Positions 1 through 7,480 of a stretch of 64,000 bases of DNA are shown piece by piece (position 1 is the first letter of the stretch; each line of letters starts with the position of its first letter). Origin of the DNA: Gammaproteobacteria bacterium (GTDB taxonomy: Bacteria; Pseudomonadota; Gammaproteobacteria; Pseudomonadales; Pseudohongiellaceae); the NCBI GenBank assembly GCA_021773355.1, contig JAJFKE010000046.1, positions 1 to 64,000 of the forward strand, in the 5' to 3' direction. The notes under the pieces are model-generated. The model was not told the DNA's origin, searched no databases, and was given only the letters and a program-made list of their open reading frames with translations. The translations under genes and the position numbers were made by a program.

Positions 1-1
1 C

Positions 2-208
2 GGGGCCCCGCCCCCCCGCGAGCTAGTGGACGCAAAGGCAGGTTCGGCGCCAGGAGAGTATAGTGGTAGTTCAATTCGGGGTGGCAATGAGCGCCTGATT
101 CAGGCAGGGGATGTGGTATTCATTCCTCCAGACGTGCCTCATGGTATGAAGGAAACGGATTTCATAGTGTATTTGAATCTTCGCTTCGAACTTAGAGATG
201 ATGATTAG
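2..208 (+). CDS. Cupin-domain protein, C-terminal part (5' end outside window)
   Basis: The frame is open from the window edge, so the gene starts upstream. The visible 68 residues contain the second cupin motif: a Gly-Asp turn (AGDVVFIPPDVPHG) followed by His and, further on, an Asn in a beta strand (VYLNLRF). This fits a small single-domain cupin that binds a metal or sugar-like ligand, but the substrate cannot be read from the sequence. The first 20 bases are an unusual G/C homopolymer mix and may be unreliable, so the first few codons should not be trusted. Confidence 0.6.
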   Translation, partial: GAPPPRELVDAKAGSAPGEYSGSSIRGGNERLIQAGDVVFIPPDVPHGMKETDFIVYLNLRFELRDDD

Positions 209-272
209 TAGAGGCGCAGCTGTTCACACTATTAGCCAAGGGAAAACTAAAATTAGTTTTAGAGCCAAAGGC

Positions 273-1064
273 ATGAAAAATTTTGCTTTGTTACTGTCTT
301 CTGTTGCCGTGTTGTTTATGGGCTATGGTGCGACCGCTGCCGAGATAGACGAAGCGGCCGTACTTGCCGCCATGGCTAAGCAAGGTCGCTTGGCTGCAGA
401 TGTGGAAAGAGACAGTCGCAGCAAGCCACAAGCTGTAATTCCCTTGTTACATTTGCAGACGGGGGATTCGGTGGTCGATATCTTCGGCAGTGGTGGCTAT
501 TACAGCGAGTTACTAGCTAGCGTGGTAGGGGATACGGGAGAGGTGCTGCTGCACAACAACGGTGGATTCGAAGCCTGGGGAATAAACGGGCTCTCGGACC
601 GGTTCGATAAGCGCGATACCGGAAATATCGTCCGTCACACGCGCAGCGGAATTAACCTGGATATGGGTATCGATAGTTTGGACGGCGCAATTATTGTGAT
701 GGCCTTGCACGATATTTATGTAATCCCAAAACGCTACAATGGTGAAGAATATGTGCCTGTAGGCCGACCCGCGAATGCTAATTATTTTCTGGAGCAGATA
801 TTTCAGGCATTGAAACCAGGTTCACGCTTCGTTGTTGTTGAACATGCTGGCGATTCATCGATGGAAAGCGAGGCGGTGTTTGATTTGCATCGTATGGTGG
901 AGTCTTTCGCCCGTAGTGAAATCGAGAGCGTAGGTTTTCAATTCATGGAAAGTTCAACTGCGTTAAGAAATCCTAATGATGATCATTCCATGATCGTCTT
1001 CGATTCAGATATACAGGGAAAGACGGACAGGTTTGTTCTGAGTTTCGAAAAGCCGATCAGATGA
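273..1064 (+). CDS. Secreted predicted class I methyltransferase-like protein
   Basis: The 263-residue protein starts at ATG 273 with a clear Sec signal peptide (Lys, a hydrophobic core LLLSSVAVLFMG, then ATAAE). An in-frame ATG at 198 would put 25 polar residues before the signal, so 273 is preferred. Around residues 70-85 it has a SAM-type glycine loop (VVDIFGSGGYYSELLA), and later a motif IV-like stretch (IVMALHDIY) and a post-core LKPGSRFVVVEHAGD segment. This matches the family of exported COG4798-like predicted methyltransferases. The true reaction of that family is not known to me, and the periplasmic location is odd for a SAM enzyme. It does not look part of the downstream injection locus. 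Confidence 0.75.
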   Translation: MKNFALLLSSVAVLFMGYGATAAEIDEAAVLAAMAKQGRLAADVERDSRSKPQAVIPLLHLQTGDSVVDIFGSGGYYSELLASVVGDTGEVLLHNNGGFEAWGINGLSDRFDKRDTGNIVRHTRSGINLDMGIDSLDGAIIVMALHDIYVIPKRYNGEEYVPVGRPANANYFLEQIFQALKPGSRFVVVEHAGDSSMESEAVFDLHRMVESFARSEIESVGFQFMESSTALRNPNDDHSMIVFDSDIQGKTDRFVLSFEKPIR

Positions 1065-1573
1065 TGTAGTTTCATGATTAGCTAATCAGAAGGTGGCCTG
1101 CTCTAATTTAGTCGTTGCTTCTCATAGTTGTTTCACTGCTAGCTCTAAGTTATTTGCTTGGTGATAGCGCGTTTAAATCGTCAAATTGGTACCAGGTAAA
1201 GAAGGCCTTCCACCAGCAAATGAATTACGGGATTCATCTTGAAGCTCTTGACAGTACAAATATTGCTCTCTTCTTGATAACGGTGCGTATCTCCAAGACG
1301 TATTAGTGTAAGAGAGCATGGATAAACTCTCTATCTCCCAAATCGTAATTTGTCTGGTCTTTATGGGCTCTATTTCGTTCGGAGACCAATCGAAATCTGG
1401 TCAGGCCAGGACTGACTTTGCAACTATCTGTTTGCAGTACTTGATTGTCTAATAAAGCTAGTGTAAAAATAGAATTTCGAAATTCCCACGATTTTCATTG
1501 AATCTTTTTTTGGAAACAAGCAAACTGCTCTGAGCCCTACTTAGCCCCCGCCGGATCAGTGGATTGCGGTTAA
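1065..1573. other. Gap of about 500 bp with only weak small ORFs
   Basis: No convincing gene is seen. A TTG-started frame at 1115-1306 (63 residues, hydrophobic N-terminus) and an ATG frame at 1318-1452 (44 residues, signal-peptide-like start MDKLSISQIVICLVF) are both short and poorly supported by ribosome binding sites. They could be remnants of a decayed membrane or secreted protein gene. The last 120 bases are AT-rich and must hold the promoter of the LuxR-type regulator, but I cannot place -35/-10 elements with confidence. Confidence 0.35.
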
Positions 1574-2299
1574 ATGAAAAATACTAATAAAAATAGTAGT
1601 ACAGACGCAGCTAATATCGTTGTAGTTAACGGCATTAAATCTGTTCGTGAGTACATAGTTCAAGCACTTTCAGACTCACCAAATCTTACTGTAAGTCATT
1701 CATTTTCAAACCCTTTTGAGGCAGTCTCTGTGCTTGGCGAATTGCAAGTCGATGCCGTGTTACTGGATGTTACTAATTCAAATGATAAAGAATGGATTTC
1801 CCAGATAAGAAGCGTTAGTTCCTCAACAGCTGTCATTGTATGGGGAGTGCCGCTTATCGAAGACGAGGTGATATCTTATGCCAAGTGCGGAGCTTCGGGT
1901 TACGTAACATCTGAAGATGCAGCGTCACAGATGATTGAAACGGTTTCTGCGGCTCTTCATGGAGAGTTGTCCAATCCCAGAATAGCTGCATTACTAAACA
2001 AACATATTTATGAAATATTTAAGAGTGGTAGCGCTTCTCCTGAGCCTGAAATCAGGCGCCGTTTGAAGCCAGCCACTGAATCGATCCGCAATTCGGCAAA
2101 GTTAACATCCAGGGAAGTGGATGTCGTGAAGTTGATCGATAAGGGTTTTTCTAATAAAGAGATCGCTAGAGAGCTTTATGTAGAATTGAGTACCGTAAAG
2201 AATCATGTCCATTCAATTTTGCGGAAGCTTCGAGTTTCACGCCGAATTATGGCGGCAGCAGAGTACCGTTCCCTTGACAAGAATGTCGTAGAAATTTAA
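1574..2299 (+). CDS. LuxR/NarL-type response regulator with degenerate receiver, likely eCIS regulator
   Basis: The 241-residue protein has a receiver-like N-terminal half (residues 13-130) and a LuxR-type helix-turn-helix at about 174-232 (LTSREVDVVKLIDKG, then NKEIARELYVELSTVKNHVHS). The receiver keeps an Asp in LLDVT at the phospho-acceptor strand. It lacks the N-terminal acidic pair (VVNGIKS instead of two acids), and the usual Lys near GYVT is Ser. It may therefore not be phosphorylated in the normal way. It lies alone on the plus strand 255 bases before the first injection-system gene, with no kinase beside it, so control of that locus is a reasonable inference. DNA binding through the HTH is secure; the signal is unknown. 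Confidence 0.85.
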   Translation: MKNTNKNSSTDAANIVVVNGIKSVREYIVQALSDSPNLTVSHSFSNPFEAVSVLGELQVDAVLLDVTNSNDKEWISQIRSVSSSTAVIVWGVPLIEDEVISYAKCGASGYVTSEDAASQMIETVSAALHGELSNPRIAALLNKHIYEIFKSGSASPEPEIRRRLKPATESIRNSAKLTSREVDVVKLIDKGFSNKEIARELYVELSTVKNHVHSILRKLRVSRRIMAAAEYRSLDKNVVEI

Positions 2300-2554
2300 C
2301 GACACCAAGTCTCCAGTAGATCTTCATCTAGGCCTTTCACAACGTCATCGTAAACCTTTATATCTAGATTTAGTCCTAGTGCCTAGTTCTTACTAGGGTG
2401 GTCTACTTTATCTAGACCTTTCGATAGGACTATTCCTGGCGTTTCTATAGATCAATTCTTGATCCATGGATCTATTACTCTTGTTGATGATTTCTGCCAG
2501 ATTGGCGTAACAGCAACCAATTCATTCTTTAACAAGCGTCCTAGGAAGAAATGC
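2300..2554 (+). promoter_or_regulatory. Leader/promoter region of eCIS locus with cluster of CTAG inverted repeats
   Basis: This 255-bp spacer between the LuxR-type regulator and the first eCIS gene carries seven CTAG tetramers, a word that is usually rare in bacterial DNA. Two perfect small inverted repeats are visible: CCTAGT-TCTT-ACTAGG at 2382-2397 and GGTCTA-N7-TAGACC at 2400-2418. There is also the palindrome ATCTAGAT at 2362-2369. Such a cluster is what a dimeric regulator's operator could look like. No clear sigma-70 -35/-10 pair stands out. A good ribosome binding site (AGGAAGAA, 2543-2550) precedes ATG 2555. Confidence 0.5.
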
Positions 2555-3121
2555 ATGATCGAAGAAGCGTTGGCTTTCGTACGACAAAGCTTAGATCGTT
2601 ATCTGACGCTTCAATTCGATCTACCGGAAAGCATTGTCGTTCTTAACAGCTTGCTTGAGCAAGATGGATCCGTGTCTCTAAAGAATCAAAATAAAATAGT
2701 GATTAGTTTAATCAACCTGGACTCTGAGAGCAGCAGGCAATTCTATGGTGGACAGAGCAGCAAACAGCAAACCTCTACCAGATACAACCCCGCTATGAGG
2801 TTTAATCTAATAACTTTGTTCGCTTCCAGTTTTGATGATTATGAAGAATCTCTTCGATTTCTAAATGCAACGATTCGGTTTTTTCAGGCTAACAGTAGTC
2901 TCAATGCTTTTAACAGTCCCGATATTCCAAGTAGTCTCGATAAACTGCAGTTCGAAGTTGAAAACCTGGATTTTTACGGTACTCACAATCTATGGAGTGC
3001 AATGGGAGCAAAATATATCCCATCAGTTATCTATCGGATACGCCACGTCGATGTGCAAGCCAATGAAATACAATCGACTGCCAGAGATATCGCTGATGTG
3101 GACGCTAAGGTGAGTGTCTGA
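2555..3121 (+). CDS. DUF4255-family eCIS protein (Afp16/Pvc16-like)
   Basis: The 188-residue protein begins MIEEALAFVRQSLDRYL and ends with a conserved-looking segment about a Tyr/Leu-rich core (LWSAMGAKYIPSVIYRIRHV), both typical of DUF4255 proteins, the Afp16/Pvc16 family of contractile injection systems. That family caps the tube/sheath end and sets particle termination in Afp. ATG 2555 is chosen over the longer frame from 2459 because it has the AGGAAGAA ribosome site and the family start. In Afp and PVC this gene is near the end of the cluster; here it is first. Its TGA overlaps the next ATG by one base, showing translational coupling. Confidence 0.85.
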   Translation: MIEEALAFVRQSLDRYLTLQFDLPESIVVLNSLLEQDGSVSLKNQNKIVISLINLDSESSRQFYGGQSSKQQTSTRYNPAMRFNLITLFASSFDDYEESLRFLNATIRFFQANSSLNAFNSPDIPSSLDKLQFEVENLDFYGTHNLWSAMGAKYIPSVIYRIRHVDVQANEIQSTARDIADVDAKVSV

Positions 3122-3954
3122 TGAGTACAAAGTTATTCAGTCTGAACTTACAGCACGATTTTTATAAAGATTTGGAGCTGCCGAATGTCGAATTAGTGCC
3201 AGATCAAAACAGCAACCGCCTAATTAGCAGATACGGCTTACTTGCAATTCAAAATAACCGCGTTTACCAATTGAATCATCCAGGTCAGACAAACCGTATG
3301 GAGTTTTTGCATTATTTGATTCAAGTTGGGCAAAAAGTGATTCGTTTTAATCTTATCTCTAACAATAGTGAGTTGTTTCAGATTACCGACTTGCCAGCCA
3401 ATTTTCTCGGGCAGCTGCGTTTTTGTTCTTCAGATACTCAGCTAATATCCGAGCAGGGTCACGAAAAAACCAGACTAGTGGTGAACTACAGCTCTGAACC
3501 TTCAACTATACCAGGCTGCATCGGTATGCTGGAAATACTTGTGGCCGACCTTCTCAGCATCCCGGTTGAGAATGAGGGTGTGGACTACCTTATCAGATTA
3601 CAAGCCAGGACTACCGAATGGCACTACTGTCTTTTCAATCGTAGTCAAAGACAGTTGACTAACCCAGCTATTGTCGACGCTGAAGGTTGGAAATTTGAAG
3701 GCCCTGAAACTATCCATATCGATGATGAGGAAGCACTGCTGTTTACATCGGGGGCGGATCGATTTCCTTTGCAGCAAGTAGCAAAAAGAACTTTTGCGCT
3801 TAAAAATCTGAAGATCCCAGAATCTGGCACATTGTCATCTGATAAGGCTAAGACCTTGATTAAAGAATTACCTATACCGGCGCCGAGTGAAACTTGCTTT
3901 CGATTTAACCAAGGCGAAGAAGTCGGCTACTCACAAATGTATGTCTATCTATAA
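3121..3954 (+). CDS. eCIS-associated protein of unknown function
   Basis: The 277-residue protein overlaps the DUF4255 stop by one base and is followed by the sheath gene. No signal peptide, membrane segment or catalytic motif is apparent; the composition suggests a mostly beta-strand soluble protein (for example CFRFNQGEEVGYSQMYVYL at its end). Its placement between DUF4255 and sheath argues for a structural or assembly role in the particle. I do not recognise the family. It might be a lineage-specific cap or sheath-initiation factor; that is only an inference from position. Confidence 0.7.
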   Translation: MSTKLFSLNLQHDFYKDLELPNVELVPDQNSNRLISRYGLLAIQNNRVYQLNHPGQTNRMEFLHYLIQVGQKVIRFNLISNNSELFQITDLPANFLGQLRFCSSDTQLISEQGHEKTRLVVNYSSEPSTIPGCIGMLEILVADLLSIPVENEGVDYLIRLQARTTEWHYCLFNRSQRQLTNPAIVDAEGWKFEGPETIHIDDEEALLFTSGADRFPLQQVAKRTFALKNLKIPESGTLSSDKAKTLIKELPIPAPSETCFRFNQGEEVGYSQMYVYL

Positions 3955-3976
3955 AAGTTCTGAGGAGCGAAAACAA

Positions 3977-4039
3977 ATGAATATTCTGGCTGTAAAACTA
4001 ATTATCAAATTGAGGGGGGAATTCCATGCCGGCTCTTAG
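3977..4039 (+). CDS. Possible 20-codon leader peptide overlapping the sheath start
   Basis: A short frame (MNILAVKLIIKLRGEFHAGS, stop TAG 4037-4039) follows a good Shine-Dalgarno GAGGAG (3962-3967, 9-base spacing). It runs through the sheath ribosome site and past the sheath ATG at 4026. Such an arrangement could couple sheath translation to an upstream initiation event. It could also be chance; there is no independent evidence that it is translated. Confidence 0.25.
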   Translation: MNILAVKLIIKLRGEFHAGS

Positions 4040-5609
4040 TCTAAAAACCCCGGGCGTTTACATCGAAGAGAGGAATGGATTTCCAAACTCTGTGGTCTCT
4101 GTAGCAACTGCGGTTCCTGCATTTATAGGTTATACACCACAGGCATCCTATGAAGGTAAGTCCTACACGAATATACCTATGAGAGTATCTTCCATGGATG
4201 AGTTTGCAGCAATTTTCTTGCTGCCGAGTCCACTGCCCCCCGCGCCTGCACCAAAACAATATTCACCTGAATACTATTTAGCGGAACAAAAATCACAGCC
4301 AACTGCCGGTAGTTACCTTGAGTTAGGAGGAACGTTTTATTCAATCTTGCCGGACCCATACACCATCTACTACATGTACAACAGTATCCGTTTATTCTTC
4401 CAAAACGGCGGCGGGGATGTCTATATTGTTTCAGTGGGAAGCTATGGCGACGCTAGTAAAAAGCCCCTGGCAGGTCCTTCTGATCCAATCATAAATCCAA
4501 ATGTAAAACTATCTGACCTGACCGGTGGGCTCGAATTGCTCAAGAACGAGACCGAACCCACTATGTATATTTGTCCTGAGGCAACACTACTTTCCGCCGA
4601 GGAAAATGGAACTCTGATGGCCGCCATGTTATCTCAGGCATCCGTCATGCAAACGGCGATATGTCTGTTGGATATTATCGGTGGTCGTGATCCGGACCCC
4701 ATACTCTTCATGGATGATATAGAAGCATTCAGAAATAGCACAGGCGCCAACGGTTTAGATTCAGGTGCGGCTTATTATCCTTGGGTAGGGACCACTATTA
4801 TGCAGGCGGGTGAGATTGATTTTACTAATCTCTTCGGTGGTGATGTAAAGGCTCTGGGTGCCTTGATCAATCCGCCAGCAGAGCCCAACGAGGTAGCTGG
4901 GCAGATTCTGGATATGATTGAGAGTCCACCGGACCCGCCCTTAAGCAACTCTCAGTACAGTGCGGCGCTGAGCATCGCGAGCCCAATGTACGCCAATATT
5001 CTTAAATACGTAACGGCAGATTGTAATGTTCTTCCTCCTAGTGGAGGTATGGCCGGCGTGTATAACGTCAATGATGAGCAGGAGGGCGTCTGGCACGCAC
5101 CTGCAAACACAACAATGGGTTCTGTTGCCAGCTTACCAATTAGGCTTTCCGATGGTCAGCAGGAAAAATTAAATGTCGATGCAGTCTCCGGTAAATCTGT
5201 TAACGCGATTCGATACTTTAACGGTCAAGGAATTCTGATCTGGGGAGCTCGGACTCTTGATGGAAACAGCAATGATTGGCGTTACATTTCTGTGCGAAGA
5301 ACAGTAACCATGTTAGAGCAATCGGTGAAGCTAGCAGCACGAGCTTACGTGTTTGAGTCGAATACGGCAAACACCTGGGGGGCTGTAAAAAGCATGATCG
5401 GCAGTTACTTAACAAATGTATGGAAAGCAGGTGGCCTGATGGGGTCAAGTCCAGAAGAAGCATTTAACGTGGATGTCGGCTTAGGGTCAACAATGACGGA
5501 GCAAGATGTATTAGAGGGATTGATGAAAGTGACAGTTAAGGTCGCCATCGTCCGTCCGGCTGAATTTATCGTGATTACTTTTGAACAACAGATGCCCAAA
5601 TCCGGTTAA
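4026..5609 (+). CDS. eCIS contractile sheath protein (Afp2/3/4-like)
   Basis: The 527-residue protein opens with the sheath signature LKTPGVYIEERNGFP, followed by VATAVPAFIGYT. It ends with the conserved C-terminal domain (RYISVRRTVTMLEQSVKLAARAYVFE fragments and PAEFIVITFEQQM). It belongs to the phage tail sheath superfamily; rings of this protein surround the tube and contract to drive it through the target membrane. The strong purine run GAGGGGGGA at 4012-4020 places the start at ATG 4026. Only one sheath gene is present, whereas Afp and PVC have several. Two tube genes follow directly. Confidence 0.95.
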   Translation: MPALSLKTPGVYIEERNGFPNSVVSVATAVPAFIGYTPQASYEGKSYTNIPMRVSSMDEFAAIFLLPSPLPPAPAPKQYSPEYYLAEQKSQPTAGSYLELGGTFYSILPDPYTIYYMYNSIRLFFQNGGGDVYIVSVGSYGDASKKPLAGPSDPIINPNVKLSDLTGGLELLKNETEPTMYICPEATLLSAEENGTLMAAMLSQASVMQTAICLLDIIGGRDPDPILFMDDIEAFRNSTGANGLDSGAAYYPWVGTTIMQAGEIDFTNLFGGDVKALGALINPPAEPNEVAGQILDMIESPPDPPLSNSQYSAALSIASPMYANILKYVTADCNVLPPSGGMAGVYNVNDEQEGVWHAPANTTMGSVASLPIRLSDGQQEKLNVDAVSGKSVNAIRYFNGQGILIWGARTLDGNSNDWRYISVRRTVTMLEQSVKLAARAYVFESNTANTWGAVKSMIGSYLTNVWKAGGLMGSSPEEAFNVDVGLGSTMTEQDVLEGLMKVTVKVAIVRPAEFIVITFEQQMPKSG

Positions 5610-5651
5610 GGATTTGTGGCCGCAATCTAAATAAGTGAATAGGAGTCAAAC

Positions 5652-6119
5652 ATGGCGGCAGATGACGGCAGCACAGAAGGTAGCACATGGCCAATGCCAA
5701 AGTTTCGGTTTGAGGTGGACCTTGGCACCGAATTAAAAGGAGTAGCCTTTCAAGAGGTGTCGGGAATGGATGCCGAGGTTCAGGTCATAGAGTACAGAAA
5801 AAGTAATAGTCCTCTGTTTTCAACAGAGAAGATGCCCGGTATTGCTAAATACGGAAATATAACCATGAAACGTGGCGTCTTTGTAAATGACAACACCTTC
5901 TGGACCTGGTTGTCGGAAATCAAGATGAACACTATTAAGCGGCGTACCGTGTTAATCAAGCTCCTTGATGAAGCTGGGGAGGTGACAATGCAGTGGCAAC
6001 TCAATAATGCGTGGCCCACGAAGGTTTCCGGTACAGACTTAAAGTCTGATGGTAACGAAGTTGCAATTGATACGCTGGAAATAGCACATGAGCAATTGCT
6101 AATTACCAATGGCGCTTGA
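5652..6119 (+). CDS. eCIS inner tube protein 1 (Afp1/5-like, gp19 family)
   Basis: The 155-residue protein has the T4 gp19/Hcp-like tube fold signature: PKFRFEVDLGTELKGVAFQEVSGMDAE near the N-terminus (in parts), then ITMKRGVF and a C-terminal NAWPTKVSGTDLKSDGNEVAIDTLEIAHE region. It should form hexameric rings of the inner tube that the sheath surrounds and that may hold cargo. A ribosome site AGGAG precedes ATG 5652. It lies 42 bases after the sheath stop and is followed by a second tube gene, the usual sheath-tube-tube order of these systems. Confidence 0.93.
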   Translation: MAADDGSTEGSTWPMPKFRFEVDLGTELKGVAFQEVSGMDAEVQVIEYRKSNSPLFSTEKMPGIAKYGNITMKRGVFVNDNTFWTWLSEIKMNTIKRRTVLIKLLDEAGEVTMQWQLNNAWPTKVSGTDLKSDGNEVAIDTLEIAHEQLLITNGA

Positions 6120-6135
6120 TGAAGTGCTGTGACGA

Positions 6136-6591
6136 ATGGATAGTCCGTACATAACAGGTTTTTATTTTAGTTTGTCCTTTGAAGGATTGGCTGGCAAAGG
6201 CGATGCGGCTTTTCAGGAAGCTTCAGGTTTGTCTAAAGAAGCGAAGCTAGAAGAAATTACCTCTGGTGGTGAGAATCGATTTAAGTTTCGGGTCCCGACC
6301 AGTACCTCATTTCAGAATCTGGTGTTGAAGAGGGGAGTAGCCGCCACCGATTCGCCGTTACTGGAGTGGTGTGCACAGGTTTTGGATTCAGGTTTGGGGG
6401 AGCCAATAAAAACGCGAAACGTTCAGTTAAACCTTTTAGATGAAAAAGGTAGCAACTGTTCGACATGGACATTCGAAAATGCATACCCGGTAAAGTGGTC
6501 GGCAACCGACTTGAAGTCTCAGGACAACGCCATGCTTATAGAGAGTTTGGAATTTGCTTATCACTACTTCGATATTGGTTTGCTTAGGTAG
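6136..6591 (+). CDS. eCIS inner tube protein 2 (initiator-type tube)
   Basis: The 151-residue protein is a divergent paralogue of the preceding tube gene: FYFSLSFEGLAGKGDAAFQEASGLSKE aligns with the first tube's N-terminal motif (quoted in part). LVLKRGVAATDSPLLEWCAQVL and NAYPVKWSATDLKSQDNAMLIESLEF match its middle and end. In related particles the second tube type forms the ring(s) next to the baseplate and spike. The gene starts 16 bases after the first tube stop, so both are probably co-translated. Start ATG 6136 keeps the full tube fold. Confidence 0.9.
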   Translation: MDSPYITGFYFSLSFEGLAGKGDAAFQEASGLSKEAKLEEITSGGENRFKFRVPTSTSFQNLVLKRGVAATDSPLLEWCAQVLDSGLGEPIKTRNVQLNLLDEKGSNCSTWTFENAYPVKWSATDLKSQDNAMLIESLEFAYHYFDIGLLR

Positions 6592-6613
6592 TAGCACAAA
6601 AGGAAAAAGAAGC

Positions 6614-6784
6614 ATGGCAGTTGAGATAAGAGAACTGACTATTAAAACAGAGGTTAGGACACAGTCCGCAGAGAGGTCAGCGGGGCTGTCAGCCTATGAA
6701 ATGAAAGTATTGAAGAAGCAGATCGTAGAAGAATGTAAACGGAGTTTTCAGCAACAAAGAGCAAAAAGTTTTTTTGATCGTTAA
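6614..6784 (+). CDS. DUF5908-family small eCIS protein
   Basis: A 56-residue protein starting MAVEIRELTIKTEV, the typical start of DUF5908 proteins, small conserved members of contractile injection loci. It ends in a basic, helical segment (KKQIVEECKRSFQQQ). The longer frame from 6554 overlaps the tube gene and lacks a ribosome site, whereas AGGAAAAAGA lies just before ATG 6614. The role is unknown; position between tube and the Afp7-like protein suggests a small adaptor or chaperone at the tube-baseplate junction. Confidence 0.8.
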   Translation: MAVEIRELTIKTEVRTQSAERSAGLSAYEMKVLKKQIVEECKRSFQQQRAKSFFDR

Positions 6785-6802
6785 TCAGAGTGAAAGATTA
6801 AA

Positions 6803-7480
6803 ATGGGTAAGTTGGTAAAAATGAAAATAACTGCCTACCAGGATGAAAAGTTCAGTAATTCTGTCGGTAGCCCATACACGTTGATGCTGAATCCAGAATC
6901 GCTGAAATGGGATAGGAGCATTGAATACAATGAGCAGCAGCCCTTGGATAGCGGCGCATCTTCTTCCAAATATAAAGTTACGCCTGGCGAGCGACTAAGT
7001 TTTGATATCGTAATAGATTGTACTGGGGTCATTGACAGCTCTAGGGTCGATCTGCCAGCAGAAATTAAGCAGTTAAAGGCCGTAGTCTATGAATACAATG
7101 GGGACATTCATCGCCCGAATTTTGTAGGAATCAACTGGGGAAGCAGTCTAACCTTTTTGGGTTTGCTAACGAATTTTGATACTAGCTACACTCTCTTCAA
7201 ACCTGATGGAACCCCGTTGCGTGCGAAGATATCACTGAAGTTCAGTTCTTTCGTCGATCCGGTTACGGCAGCAAAAGAAGGAGGAGACAATTCTCCAGAT
7301 CTCACTCATTTGGTGGATGTGATTGCCGGAGACTCACTGCCTCAATTGTCCAGTCGAATATTTAATACGCCGGACTACTATATTCAGCTGGCGGAATTTA
7401 ATCAGCTAAATAAGTTTCGAAATCTAATCCCAGGAACGACATTGGTGTTTCCTCCAATAATTAGTGGAGGCCAGCAATGA
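6803..7480 (+). CDS. CIS tube-baseplate adaptor, Afp7-like, with LysM-like C-terminus
   Basis: The 225-residue protein has the CIS-tube/Afp7 pattern: an N-terminal beta domain containing LMLNPESLKWDRSIEYNEQ, then PGERLSFDIVIDCTG and ISLKFSSFVDP. It finishes with a LysM-like tail (YIQLAEFNQLNKFRNLIPG, then LVFPP). In Afp and PVC this protein links the inner tube to the spike hub. Its stop overlaps the next ATG by four bases (ATGA, 7477-7480), indicating coupled translation with the spike protein it would contact. Confidence 0.88.
   Translation: MGKLVKMKITAYQDEKFSNSVGSPYTLMLNPESLKWDRSIEYNEQQPLDSGASSSKYKVTPGERLSFDIVIDCTGVIDSSRVDLPAEIKQLKAVVYEYNGDIHRPNFVGINWGSSLTFLGLLTNFDTSYTLFKPDGTPLRAKISLKFSSFVDPVTAAKEGGDNSPDLTHLVDVIAGDSLPQLSSRIFNTPDYYIQLAEFNQLNKFRNLIPGTTLVFPPIISGGQQ

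Noticed and set aside
1115..1452. Two small ORFs before the LuxR-type regulator as genes
   Set aside because: Both lack ribosome sites and recognisable domains; signal-like hydrophobic stretches are easily produced by AT-rich DNA.
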